In this document: piece by piece, positions 36,323-50,341 of the stretch
Layout: the number at the start of each line of letters is the position of its first letter
Position numbering within the stretch: position 1 is the stretch's first letter
The notes under the pieces: model-generated
The model's database searches: none
What the model was told of the DNA's origin: nothing
Seen by the model: only the letters and a program-made list of their open reading frames with translations
DNA from: Phoronis australis
Lineage: Eukaryota > Phoronida > Phoronidae
Length of the DNA: 64,000 nt
NCBI GenBank assembly: GCA_002633005.1
Contig: NMRA01000040.1
Span: forward strand, 1,268,604 to 1,332,603
Reading direction: 5' to 3'
Position numbers and translations under genes: made by a program

Positions 36323-38625
36323 ATTAGTCTGAACAAACACTAGTTATATCTGCCGTGTGTTATTTGATACCACGTCACGTGCTAATTTATGCACTTTCAT
36401 TCATTTTTGTTGAATGTAGCGACCTGCCTTAGTTTTATTTCGTAAAGAGAACTCCGCTTGTGACAATAACGCGTTCTCCGTCAGCAAATAAGTGTTACGC
36501 TACATTTCCCGTACGTTTATTTACAGTAGTACTCGAAGGGGTAAATACTACCTACAGTGTCTTAGTTCCTGACAGAAACTCTACCCTTCCGATAACAAAC
36601 CATGGGTGTTTAAAATCAACTTTTCACACTTCGTTGAAGGAGCCGTGTTTATTTCTCAAATAAATCTATAATGGAGCGGCCCCATGCAGCCGCGATACCA
36701 CAACACAATGGGGTATTTACACGCGCGCAGAAATGTAAGTCAATCGCTCCCGCCATGTGTTTTTCCATTGTTTTCTATTGGAATCTGGACGTCCAGTTAT
36801 CCGATAATCCGAAGCATGGGCTGTGTCTTGCAAAGGCGGGATAATAGCAGATATTTGATCAACATCGTGCTTTATAGCGCTGGGAATAAAGCCGGTACAT
36901 TTGGTAATAAAACAATGCTCTGTTTTGCTTTTCAGTAGTCAAACAGAGCGAGAAGATCTATGGATATACCAGAGGCTAGCCTTGGGAAAGTCTCCAAATG
37001 TGACGAAACCAGCGAGATTGACAAATTACTTCAAAGACTTCTGCTGGTGTAAAGGAAGATATTGGCAGAATTGAATAACATCATTTCATTATTTTTGTGT
37101 TTAACTTGCTATTGATTAAAAATGGGTTACAGTTGTATAGAGTGAATAGGCGGTCAGTCACAGGCAGTTAGTGTTCATAAAATCACGAAATCATGATGGA
37201 TGTTGTTTTATAAATTCTGGTCAAAGCTAATAAGGACTTCGAGAAGCCTATCCCATCCAACAATAATAATAACTTCAAGAAACCTATCAGATCTAATTAT
37301 AAACCCAAAAATACGTTTTCCAGCCGTGTACCCCATTACATCCCTTTAAGGCCATGTGCAACTTTACGTCGACAAAACCATGCATTATAAATTAGTAAAA
37401 ATACATCTTCTCTGAAAATAATCTTGTCGTTTAAGTCAATTTTTGCTGCGCAAAAGGTACATCGCATTAATAGCAAAAACAATGGAGGCAGTAACATGAT
37501 CAAGTTTTATTTTACATAAATGTTTAACTTGAAATATAAAAAACGCCATTACAATTTCCTAAAATATTTCGTTTTCGTTTGATGTGAAATCCATACAAGT
37601 CCCAGTTTTTATAAACCCCTCGTGCAAATTGGAACATTTAAAAAAGTGAAAATAGTTTTGACGAACGGTGCATGAAGCCCAGTGTGTGACACGTTGGTGT
37701 GAATCCGCGATCAGGGATATTCTGATTTTAGCTAAATTGTGACTTTTTCGATAATTTTTATGGAGATTTTACTTGTCTACTATTGTAATCACTTGAAAGA
37801 TAATAACACTTCTCAATTCAAAAAGAAAAGCCGCTGACACAGCGTTGAAACGTATGTAACTTGGCCAACGGATATTCAAAGTTTATTCGCAAATTGTTCT
37901 TAAAATTCATGAATATGATGGTGTGGCTAATTCAATGGTGAATTAAAATGGCAAAATGGTAAATTGCGTTCAAAGTAAAAAATTGGTGTAATATACGTTG
38001 AGAGACAAAAGCGACATCATAGCACCAACAAGGCTGCGGACCCCTTTGCTGTTACAAGCTCCGATGTCATTAGGTCTAAATTGGGGATGAGAATCTCCCA
38101 CCCTGACGATCTGAACGCAGCGTCCTCATAGCGATATGTCTTCATTAAACATAATTCATTTCTCACTAGCTGGATTTCTTTTCTTAAATACTTTCTCGCG
38201 AACACATATTTCGCGTTATACATTTTTTCGCTGTTTGAGAAGAGGCCATCATACCTAAGAATCACCTCGTTCACTGTTCAATGGTCACATCTATGTGTTG
38301 TGCGTTAGCGATCAACTCTCGACATTAAAATCTGGATATAACAGCTATGAGTAATAATGTCGATCTAGAAGCAACTGAATTAGAAACATATGTCGGACAG
38401 TACATTCCAAAGGCCAGCGGGTCGTGGAACCTTAATATGCGAATGTATCAAATCTACTACAGGGTGTCAAAAAACAATGCAGCTGTTTGTTTTTTCCTGA
38501 CCAGCCCTCATTTAGCATGTCCCAACCGTTGTTATACATGTAGACGTAATTTTGTTTTCCATGAAAATATCTAAAATGTGTTATCGTCGGTAGATTATGT
38601 TAAAATTTCCAACTCCAGAGGCTAG

Positions 38626-38635
38626 AGATGGCGCT
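38626..38635 (+). promoter_or_regulatory. CTCF-core-like motif (AGATGGCGCT)
   Basis: AGATGGCGCT followed by gtag matches the conserved core of bilaterian CTCF sites, but the five bases before it (gctag) fit the CC-rich flank poorly. A 10-bp match can arise by chance in 64 kb, so this is only a candidate site. Confidence 0.2.
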
Positions 38636-40454
38636 GTAGTGCCCTCGCTGGGTTTAATTTTACCTTGCAGTGCACGCATCGCCGAGCTTGTCGCTTTTCC
38701 TGCAATCTTTCGAAAAATTCTATGAAGAAAATGAAAGGCTGTGAGTCATTTCACCGCAAAAACGCTACACATGACCACAAAAACTGTATTATGTCTCATA
38801 TTTAGTCCCGTATTGATTTCCACCGAAAAGGAAATCAAGAACAGAAAAAGTTGGCAAACTTACAAAATTGGCGGGCACTTTTCTAGCCAAGACAACCGCA
38901 TCCCTGCCAATGCTAGACAAGAGCTAAAATTAGATTCTGACAGAATATTTACTACAACGTCCACACTGAGTGTGGTCCAAAATTGGTGTCACCCCATCGG
39001 ATTGGGCTTGAGGGCTCTCTGAGGTGCAACGCAACACTGCTACAGGGAACTGCCAATCTGAAGAAAATGGAATCTACATGTACAACCAAATAGTGGACTT
39101 TTCTGATATTCTGAACATGACTATAAGGACAAGAAACTGACCGGATTCATTGAACCTGCATGCCTCAAAACTACCGCCAAACTTGCCCTACCCCAAGAAT
39201 TTTATGTCTGTGGAGACAGTAATTGGCTCTGGCAACAGTTGAAGTCTACTGCGCCTGCGTGGATAACAGTGCAACATTAACCAACATCAAACCACGACAG
39301 TGACTTCCAGTACTAGAATCATTGGCGTAATAATCGTGCTAGTTAAATTCTCCTATAGTAAGCTGCACTGGTCCTTTCATTCGCCATGATATACTTCGTG
39401 GTGAAAATAGCATTTTGAAAGTTTGAAATTGCTGAATCCTTGCTCGTTGCTGTTGTTGATTGGCTTTGAATTGTTTTTGATTGAAGTTAGGCTCCAGATT
39501 TTGCGAGTTTTCACGAAGTGTTGGTTTTTTCCAAGCACACGCTCGGGTCAGTCCCAACATTTTAGGTTTTTTTTCTGGGGAAACCGAATAAAGTTTCCCG
39601 CGATTATTTTGCAAAGAACAAGGACAACAAGCTTTGAATATTTTTTGTACCTGGATCAAAGACCATGTTTCGTTTCCACGCTTTAATCTGAATTTCAGCC
39701 GTCTTATTCGCAAAATGCAGGCCCACCAGCTTCAACAGTTACTTTGTGTTGTATTAGTTTCCTAGAGAATAGAAACAGTCCGTAATAATCTTACAAAGAC
39801 GTTATCTTTAAAATTTGCGCCTACCGACGGAATGGCGATTCGAATTTGGCGCGATAAAAAACTGCATTTTTAGTGTGTCATTAGTTACCTCCAAACTGGG
39901 TCATTGTTGTTCGTTTTTGATTGGGACCACCTAAATAAATCCTCCAGAATCCATGTGAATTTTTCCGTTGTGAATAATCAGGACTAATTCTTGCTAAAGT
40001 CGAAGCTCGTCATGTAAACAAAGAGCATACATTCGTAAACTATTTACTATTAATGAACTGTGGTTTTTCGCAGCTAGAGCAAGTGAAACAGTCAACAGAC
40101 AGACGTATTTTATAAGTGAACGTTTACCTTCCTAATGATACGCGCATCATTTGTTGCCATGGTGACACGTGCAGCCTAATTGATAAAAGTCCGACCATTT
40201 TTATGAATGAACGTTGACACGTGTGTTAAATGGTCAGAATTTAATCTGTAACCAGTCATCGCAATGAGCGTTTCCATGTGTGCGCAATTCAACTACACGA
40301 TCAAACCATTCTCTTTGGATTTTACGTGTAAAGGAATTTCACTGTAAGTTGTTGCTTTCCAGCGGTCGAGATTAATAAAAGATCCAGTTGTTTTGCTTAC
40401 AGGGACATTGTTGTTTGCACGGCGAAAAACGCATTTTGAGGTTTTTGTCAGCTG

Positions 40455-40660
40455 GGATAGACTTTTTGAGGTTACAAGCTTTGAACAGAGCTATAAAATA
40501 ACAAAATCCATTGACCTTTCTGATTTTATTGCTAAAATCGCCAATTCCTGCCGTTGCCTACCAGATTTTCGCCAAACTCAAGGCCGGTGGCTTCCTCAAA
40601 ATATTGTCATTTACTGGATGAGATTTACTACCGCTTGCGGAGAGTTAGACTGGGAGCAGT
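40455..40660 (+). repeat. Dispersed repeat related to 21395-21600
   Basis: Collinear blocks are shared with 21395-21600: gagctataaaa, gatttta.tgc, tgcc.ttgcct, aag.ccggtggct and gag.gttagactg. It is diverged and has no conserved open frame; the 89-codon frame at 40393-40662 is not conserved in the relative. The repeat class is unknown. Confidence 0.4.
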
Positions 40661-43600
40661 GAACATTTAGCTGTGATGAGGCAGAAAAGTATCCATTCAA
40701 CATAGCAGTTCTATCAACTATAAACCATACTTATTTTTGTTACTACAATTCGTGCCGCCTTATTTCGATCAGAAACACACTGCTTTGAGCCTAAGCTCCA
40801 GACTGCTGTTGTCTTGGTTGGACAATTCTTCTCGACTAAGTTGCTAGATTAAACTATACAAGAGTTTGAGTTGGCTTTCGACCTTGAAATAACCATGTAA
40901 TAGCTCTGTCGACAGACTGGGCTAAGCATTTTCGACAAAAATCAAAACGTTTCGAGAAGCAATCTCCTAAACTGCACTTTGATACGCGAGTGTTCATGCG
41001 ATCCTTCGTTCACAAGAGCATTCGGTACAGATGTCGGTCGCGCGACCCCTGGAGGTCAGTACAAACATCAACTACAAAACACACTAATGCACTCAGTTGC
41101 CGGTGTCATGTAACAGTGGGTCGCTGTGACGACCCGGTGGCTCACATCCGTATAATGTAATGATTGCGCAATCAATTAGACTAACACCATAAGTCAATAT
41201 TGTCTTTCATGAACGGATGGTGCTGGGACCGATATAACAGTGTTCGCCGAAAGCGGTTCACGTGTGGTTGTCTGGCCTTGTCCACGTCCACTACACGTGT
41301 TGGCAGTAGTTTTATCTTTTGCTGTAAAAGATTTCCATTTCATACACGCATTTCTACTCCACAAAAGTTACGCGCGCCTGTTCGTTTTCCAGGTGCTAAC
41401 ATGTACTTACACCGTCTGACAATGTTTACATGGTTTTACCAACTTTACACAATTTCAAGCATTAATTAATTATTAAAAAATCTTAGCGTGTAATAGTGTT
41501 TTTTCTCAGTTCTCCCGTGGCCGCTAAGTTTTGGTCATTTTGCCCAAGGAACCAATAAATATAGCTAAACCTCTTCTCATAAACGGTCAACATTCGCTGC
41601 AGAATGGAAACTCCAGGCTTTGATCGATATTGCAATTTGGTTTCGTTTTACCTTCAAATATATACACTTAAGTGATCACCGGTACCTCTTTACACCATTT
41701 AAATAATGCTAGCGGATGTCCGTGTCTTTGTTTTAAACAATACAGCGTATTCCAAAGCGTTTGTAGCTAGACATTACTGACATTTTTTCGTAGCTTCTCT
41801 AATATCCGTCCATTTGTAGATATATCGTTTTATGCAAAATATCGCAAGATGGTTAACAAACCCTTTCAAATCAAAATGCTGTGTTTGTAAACGTTATCAT
41901 GTCATCGGCAAACTAGAGACACACTAATACGCTCGGCCTGAGAATAGGATCTGATTTCCGAATCTGGAGTAAACTGAGAGATGAAACCCCGGGCCTGGTA
42001 TGAGCTAACGTGCTTATAACTCACGCTAATAAACCCTTGATAAACAAAGAAAATAAAAATGGGGACAGTCGACACCTTTGAGGCACTTCTAATCAACAAT
42101 CAAAATACTGACCACTGTCGTTCAATAAACGCACAATGATTTAACGCAGATATACATTTCTTTTCCAGCAATCTTCAGTTATAGTGCAGACGCCAATTCC
42201 CCAAACCCAATCGATGGCTTGCAAGAAATCAACGAAGAGCCAGGGCAACTTGCCATTGTCTCAGAAAACTGTAACACAGATGTATGTGCGTGACTAACAG
42301 GTATGTGATCTGGCAATGCGTTTTGATATTTGTTTTTTTTTTTTACCTTTACTGCTGGGCAAGGAAATGAAAAAGTATAGTTCGAACTATGAAATGACCA
42401 ATTCGGCACTAAAACGAAGTGATAAACTTGTTGCAAATAATAAAAACTTATAATCAAATGTTGTTTCAGGGTGTCTACACAGGCCAAGATAATAATAGAA
42501 AAACATATTTTTAATATTTATTTTTCCTGAGAATTCGAACATAAAAAATCACTTGGCAGCCGTATTGTGTGTGCTTAGCAGGTGACGAATTGCCGTGTGT
42601 TTGCCGTAGCGCATCTGACGGTTATCCCCGTCTTTCAGTTGACGTCTCTTTGTTAATAACATTCTAAGTATTCCTCATTCCATGCAGTTCGAAGATGAAA
42701 TTGAGAAACACCGGCGGTTGGCATGACTGGCGTGCTCTTGTCGTGGCTTCAAGGCCCTGAAATTATCGAAAAAGTATCATCGGTTGGCAAGAAGCGTAAT
42801 TAATGAAACAACCATCAATAATAATTGAATAAAATACCAGGAAGCTTGCTGTGACAATACAGGTAAATTCGCAGGGCTTAATTAGGTGACGGAATCATAT
42901 TACAAAACATACGCGAGAAAGCATAATTAACAAATTCATAAAGGAAAATTCTTGCAAAAAGGTGTTAATTGTAGTTTAATTCCTATTTGCTTAGTAATTT
43001 GAAGACGTTCTTTCCTATATTTTTACAAATTTGTAACATAAAGAGTTTCATCAATCGAAACACGTCGGTAAAATAAAGTCATTGCCGCTCGGTGGGACGT
43101 CATTTTAGTGGGGCACCACAAGAAATTCAAAAAATATTTTTAAATTTCGAGCTGTTGAAATAACATCATTTGAAAATAGTTGACCTGACATTTAAGGACT
43201 CTGTCTTTATCTGAGTACTTTGCGAACGCGTCGCCCTCTCTCAATAACTTTTTACACTTGCGACATTTAGCGAGCTGGCTAGGTATGGCATTTGCCCCAT
43301 TTTGATTTAAAAATGGGTGACAAACTCGTTCTTTCCGGCGTTTACTCCTTGAAAAGAAAATCTGTCAGTGCCAAGTCTCAGTGATATATGACACGACAAA
43401 TGATTAACATGGATGCTTCATGAAAATAATAAATTTAAATCTTGAGTTCATATTGCATGTTTGAGACAGCTTAACTCAGTTCAGTTTATCTCCGGAGTCG
43501 TTCATCCCGTCGCATTGGCTCACATAACGTCGCGAGTTATTCATGGACTGGGTCGCGTTTGCGGATATCACGTGCGCACGTGCGTGAAATGTGAGATAAA

Positions 43601-46600
43601 ACGCGAAATAACACAGAGCACGTGTGAGGTCCTTTTGTGGTCCTCTTTTTAGTCAACGTGGTTGTAAAGTGGCATTTTGTAGTAAGCAAGGAATTTTGTT
43701 TCCAACGATGACAAGGATTGCGATAAAGTTGGAGGGGGTATTATTCCAAGTTACTTTGGAAAACCTGCGTAGATGGATTGTATACGTGTCTCAGACAATT
43801 CGAAGCGAGTCTTAAACCTTGTTGCGAAAGAGTACATCCCTGCTAGGCATTTTACATGCCGATATTATTTCGGGCTTCCCAGTCTATTGTCAGAAAGCGA
43901 AAAGACTGTTTCGAATTTGTACCTCCCAAATCGAATAATGCGTTTGCTATTCTACCACGAGCGTCCTGTATACGACTACGTAGTGTTGGGGCGGGCAGCT
44001 GTTGTGTGCACGTGGTTTAAATTCTGCCCGATTTTATACCGATTTAAATTTTGTTGAAAAAGTCTGGTCTCCATTTCTAGCAATGTAACGAACGTATTTA
44101 CGTTACCCAGTTTTGATGTAACCGTAGTATACAGATAATGCGAAACAGACGGATAACCGCGATGCGAGAAATTACTCCGCCCCAAAACAGTGTGAATTTT
44201 ATCTGTTCCATTCAGGCGGACTATTTTGTATTCGACCAAGCGTAATTACGGACTAATGCGTAGCAGGCAGACCATGAGACATTGCTTTGCTTTAACACAA
44301 AATTTAGATTTACCACGTTCCAGAAATTTTCTCCAAATAAACGAAAAACGATGACATTAAATAATTTCTTGATGGATACAACGATCGGGTCTCCCTCAAA
44401 TGTTCACAGCTCGCAGCGTTACATGTGAGGGAAAACAGGGGTGGCCCGCTATCCTCCATGCGCGAACAAAAACTCAAATGCACGACGCTTTTAAAGGCAC
44501 TGCGAAGACTTTTCTTTTGAAAATTATTGTCACCCTAAAATTCCCCTCTTCATCGTTAACATGGAAGTTTCATTATCAATTTGATGAACAGCAAAACAAC
44601 AGTCTGAGAAAATATCGGTGTTACAAATTTACGAACATTTGATTTTATTATCATTTGTAATTTCAAGAAGTGCTACATTACTAACTACTGTACAGTAATA
44701 TAAACTGTCATTTGTGAGCATGGCACGGGCCAAGTTGTTTGAATTTACAACGTGAAACATACAATACTGACGTGTGTCTACTACTTAACAAATCTGATTA
44801 CAGCTGCTCCTTTTTACTGTGAGTCTCACTCGCCTCCAAACAGCCGCTGACTGAGTGTTATCAAAAAGAAAATTCGTTCGACTCATTGGGGCTGCAGCCA
44901 TACGTGTTTTTAAAAAGACACTGAACCGTTTCGCGTCGCTGAAAGACTTTATAAAACGAATTTTCACGTCAACCAAATCCGTCTAATCACTTTCCCATAC
45001 AATACCCCGTCAAAATGACGTCATTTTTTTATATGATATATTTAAACTTTTACTGAATACAAATTACCAGTTTCTGCCGTTGACACAACCTAATGGCCAA
45101 CACAGCTAACTGGACATCTCTACTGAACGTCGTTTTTGTAACAACACAAATACACACATGATTGTAATTTTCGAAGTGTTCCTTTTTTTTAGTAATATCT
45201 TTCGGTTGCTACGATTCTGCGTATGCAAAAATCCAGTAAAAGTGTAGTTTTGGCGAGAGTATGTTTAACTAGCGTTGTCGGCGCACTGTTCTGTCATTTC
45301 CGAACGTTTAGATCTAGGCGTGTAAACGTATGTTTACACTAGCTCATCTGCCCATATGTAATAATATTTAGACAGAATCATTCCGCCCCTAACGTGTTTG
45401 CTTTACTGTACCGGGATCCGTCGATTTTCGGCCACCGATTAAGTGCACGGCGGATAAAATGAACTTGCCAAGTTGAATTTTAACTCTTAAAGGTTATTCA
45501 GGTTCTACCGAGAAAATGTCTTAAAATGCCAAGTATGAAGGTTTCATGAAATCATTTCTTCTAGTCCAAAGTGAGCGCTGTTTTTGCATAACCTACATTT
45601 TAGCTTATTTTCTTAGTTATTGTTAACTTTCCTTTTCATTCCCTTCTAAGTTTTCACCACAACTTCGACGACACGATCGTCTCACATCGACATCGAAACT
45701 GACTTTTTGCTTAAGGTCAGAAAATTTGAACTTGCGAAAGCCAAGTAAGATAGTCGTGATCACGCTTGTGCGAATTTTAAAAGAAGCTCATTTTGCGCTT
45801 TTATGATTGGAAACTTGAATTTTCTTCGTCGTGTAGACTTACCCACGGGGAAACTAGGTCGCAAACTTGTCGCATAGATATCGATAGATAGCCGCATCCA
45901 TTGTTCACTTTGTTTTTCTTTCTTATAATAATGATAACGGTGAGCAATTATCGACGATGTGCGTCTAAGGTACGATATCCGTGCTACCTGTATCGTTATA
46001 TCCAACAAAGACTAATTAAAACTCGGGTAAATTCACGTGACTCATCAACCAAAGGAAACAATACGTGGGGATTTTACTTCCCAATATTTTAAATCGCTAA
46101 CACAACAGATACGAAAATATGATGCCAAAATGCAAATTATTATTCCAGTCTGACTACTTGGATGTTCGTGAGCACGCAAACAACATCCCGGCTTGTTGAG
46201 TTAAGATCGACGGAGAACAACACTTCCCGCTGTCATCGTCAACACGTTTTCCACAAGCGAATATGACGTTACCCAGGTTGTGGCCGGAGCCGCGCGCGCA
46301 CGTGTGTCGGACTTTGGCTTTTTCTGAACAATATTCGGTCGGACGTGTTGACAGTACGCGGCCAGGTTTACGGTGTATTATTTCAACGAACACATATAAA
46401 CGTTCAAGCGAATTATAAGTAAATAAGTTTGAGATCTGTATGAGTAATTAGAGAGTAGACGTCCCGCTGGCCTTCGGTTTGGGAACAACCTCGGAGGCCT
46501 GAGAAAGATGTCGTATTGAGAGCTGAAATCTCAGTCAGGGTTACTCCACATGTACCTCTCTGTTTTGTAGTCTTTGTTTACATACTTTAAGAGAGTGGTG

Positions 46601-47315
46601 ACAGAAAAATCGAAGACGTCCGAGAGGGAAATCGGGTGACAGTAGCCTACAAGGAAACAAATCCAAATGTTTGTTTCCGTATCTCGCCAATTATAGGCGA
46701 TTCTTACCATTTTAGTTAGCTACTGTACTGGCGAGGCTAAGAAATCTATAAACTATTACACTTGTTGCTAAGCTATTCATCAACACTGCAGTAACATGGA
46801 TTCCGAGAATAAACAAGCCCATCACTGAAGTTAGCCTATGAAAACAACGCCAGTGTGGTCAAATCCAGTGACTTGGGCTCTAGTGCCACCCATATAGGTT
46901 TCCAGCTTATAAAGTTTATTTTGAAGACGCGCTTTCTCTATCGAATAATCCTTTTAAATCCGACACGCTGTGTCGCCTGTTTTGAGTCGTCTTAACCCTG
47001 GGTAAAGTTCGTAAGTCACAACAGTGTGGACATTTCAGGAAATGGTTTTATTCGAATTAAAATGAAAATTCATTTAACGATTGTGAAGTGTATTAAAACT
47101 GGTACGATTTCAATGGCTATTTTAGCGGAACACGCGTTAATGTGGGTCGACTTCTTATTAAGACAAATGGAAATAGAATGAGATTGAATCCCACAAGCAG
47201 AACAGCCGTCAGAAATTGACAAACACAAATATTTAGTTTATGGTAAGTGTTTGAGGCATTGTACTGGGCGGCGTTGCGCAGAGAAAGTTTTTTGCAAAGA
47301 CGACGGGAGCACGTA

Positions 47316-47395
47316 CAGTAAGTTTCCGTGAAGTATCAAAATGCGTTACAAGCGAAGTTAGTGATCACACAAGCTTTACTCGTGAGTGCCTTGCG
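47316..47395. repeat. Dispersed repeat, copy 2 (partner at 10169)
   Basis: It matches 10169-10266 collinearly, with strongest similarity at the right end around gtgatcacacaagctttactcg. See that entry. Confidence 0.35.
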
Positions 47396-47745
47396 TCGAG
47401 AGAACCCACTTGTGATCTGCGGGCTCGCACTTCTCTGGACTCAAATTCAAATCCTGGATCGCTCCTTGTAACCGGATTGTGCAATAGGGAGTCAGTAGAC
47501 CCTCGTGGTATAGCAATGTTCAATCTTCATGAGGCTATCCTCGTTACCAATAAAAAGAGTTTTGATAATCCTGCAAGATTGTACCTGGCGTGTCCATGTA
47601 TTTGACAATACCTCACCACTTAGAACGAATTAGCACACATGTACGCGAGAAAATCAATAATTTTGACTAAAAGTCTTTGCGCGATCATCCTCAGGTCCCA
47701 AAATCAGCATGAATTTCGAAATGGGGTGAAAACTAAAGCTGAGAC

Positions 47746-47886
47746 GAGTGGCGGATCTAGGATACGATAGGGGGGCAACACTTTGTCTCGGGCAATCCCG
47801 TAAAGCACGACTGCATGAGCGCACACAACCTGACATGAAGGAGGGCTTGGACTTCTAAGAATGTGGACCTCCTAAATCCGCCTATG
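47746..47886 (+). mobile_element. CAGTGGCGGATC-family MITE, complete 141-bp copy
   Basis: The left end is GAGTGGCGGATCTAGG and the right end CCTAAATCCGCCTATG, an imperfect inverted repeat. The 5 bp GAGAC directly precedes the left end (47741-47745) and directly follows the right end (47887-47891), a clean target-site duplication. The interior shares the G run, the caaca.tttgtc block and the aagcacga.tg block with the copies at 11626 and 9998. It is too short to code for a transposase, so it depends on one supplied elsewhere. Confidence 0.75.
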
Positions 47887-50184
47887 GAGACGGATAGGAC
47901 ACCAGCTTAAAGCACTCTAGAGACTTCACTTCAGACCTTGTCTCTGCTCTTTTTGAGAGACACGAAAGCAAACGCTGGGTTAGGTTGTACTTAAAACCGG
48001 CGGAGTGTCGTCAATCAAAAGGTATGATCCCTAATGTCAGGAAGTCATAATGCCTTCCTGCTAATATGGATAAAGTCGTGTAATTTTAATTACAGCATTT
48101 AAGGTCTGAATCACCTGTTCAAGTTTATGTGCTCCTCCAAAGGTGAAAAAGTGGGATGGGCCAGGTTTGACCAGGGCAGCGCTCCATAGGTGACTGGGGA
48201 GGGAGCTATAGCCCACTGCTTATTTCAGTGAGATTGGGGCGCTCAATTGCCCCTTTTCCCTTATTTCAGTGCAGCGCCGCCTGTGTTTGCTGGCAATTAC
48301 GAGAGCTAAACGATGAGAGATTGTCGGGAATTGTTTTCGATAGTTCGTTTCTTTGAAGTTATTTTGAGTAGGAAATTCCTTCTTTCTATTTAACGCGGAT
48401 GTGCCAGACCCGCCATTTTGTTGAGACCAAATTTCTGTTGCAAATATGTGTACTCTTCCGAAAATTGGAAAATGGAAAAATTTGATTTGTGTGAACAATT
48501 TCTGGAGCGTGGAGTTTGAAATATCGTCTCCACTCTCGGATTAGGGCAGTCGTGATTTTTTTGATTTTGGACACAAAAATGTCAGTTTCGCATTTTTGGC
48601 ATCTGAAATTTCATTTCCGATGGAAATACCGCGTTTACTTTGTGCAAAAAATGCCACTCGAGCTGTGGTTTAATGAATCTGGTAATGTCTTTTTGAAAAA
48701 TTAAAGTTTGAAAATATTTAAAAATCCCTTTCCTCTGAAAAATCTCATACCTCTACATCAAAATCCAGATTTGGTTGGTTTAGATACATCAAACTGGATT
48801 CAACGTTTTCCTAGCCGAGATAGTATTTGCCATCAGTTTGAGGTCTGATTTCATACGGGATTGGGTATGAAGCAGTCCTATCAATGAAAGTTAAATTAAG
48901 TTCGTTAAAAGAATAATAGTAATGTAACGTTTCATGCTGTTTGCTCTCCCGTGCCTTGCAAGGTTTGTTTCCGTATCGAAGAAATATTTTTTCGGACATA
49001 ATCTAGAAAAATGACTGGTAGATTAATGGGGGTGTTGTTTGTGTTTAATGTCGTAAGAAAATTCCCTTTATCTGAAATCGAACGATAAGATTATATTTAA
49101 TGGGAAATTAAGCTTTAACTCACAGCGACACTGTCACATGGCCGGCTGTTCTTGATTGCTGATTAGTAGTCTGTTGCGGTCACAATAGCGCCGCCTATAT
49201 TTCCAAATAAATCAAGACTTAATGCGTAGCCACAGTAAAGACACTCATAGAAACCAACGTTAAGGAACTGCAGAACTCTTCATACGCTTAAAGTTTCAAC
49301 TCATAACTTCACAAGATTAAGGAGGCGAAGAATCCTGAGATTGTTTGAGCAATTATTCAACATTTGGTACTGTTGTGTAACAATAGCGACGCTTAGATTG
49401 TTTTCTTTTTAACTTTCCGTCGCATTTAATCAATTTTATAGAAAAGTGTTTGCCCTGGAGACATTTCCTGTTACAAGCGCAGTTTTCGGAGTAACGTCCA
49501 CAGGCGATGTATGGGCCAGTCGCGTGTCGAAATCGGATCCACCGTGTATCGGTTCGATAAAATCAGCTGTTGCCACGCACTGTTTAGCGATAAAAAACCG
49601 TTTTATTGTCACTCGAGCGTAACTCGCGCCTGCTGTATTGCCGTGTATCAGGAAGTGTTTAATGTGTGGAACACATGTGCGCTATGATCTTCTTTTACTG
49701 TCAGCTGTAACCTCCTGTTTCGACGGATTGTTTGCTGTTCGAGCCAGCCTTGGCTACGCTCGCTAATTTCCGACATCATCGCAGCTGATTGGAAGAAACG
49801 AGGTCTCGTTCGGCGGTCATGTTCTCTGCAGTGTATTTTTGCACTGTATACGTCATAATTTACTCCTACTCTATAATAGTCTTTGTTGAATGTTCGGGAG
49901 ATCAACCGTGGCTGCTTGCTGTATTAAGCGCTAATTGAAGCGCCCACCAAGCGCCACAGCGGCTACAAGTCGAGTCATGGACGCCTAAAATACATATAGA
50001 TTCACAGTTTTAAAATGCTGAATGCCTAACGACTAGTTTAAAAGCTGTACGCAATCGTTTGAGTATTTTTTATATAAAATGTCGTAAAACTGGTCGTGTG
50101 GCAGGCATGCTATTGCAAATGTGAGAGCAAAACGTTTCAACTGACGCTCTGTTGATTTTTTAATATTCACATTAAGTGGCCTTT

Positions 50185-50341
50185 CAGAGGCGGATCCAGG
50201 ATTGTGAGTTAGGGGGTCAGGGCAGAGTACTAGCCAAGATTTTGAGACATTCCCACCCCGAACTGCCAAGTGAAATATGGGAGAATTTTAGGGGGGGGGG
50301 GTTGACCACCTTGTCCCCACCCCTCTCTAAGTCCTCCACTG
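50185..50341 (+). mobile_element. CAGTGGCGGATC-family-like MITE, 157 bp
   Basis: The left end is CAGAGGCGGATCCAGG and the right end CTAAGTCCTCCACTG. The interior has a left G run, a long central run of G and a right C-rich part. The termini match the family, but the interior is different from the 47746 copy and no exact target-site duplication is visible. Confidence 0.55.
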
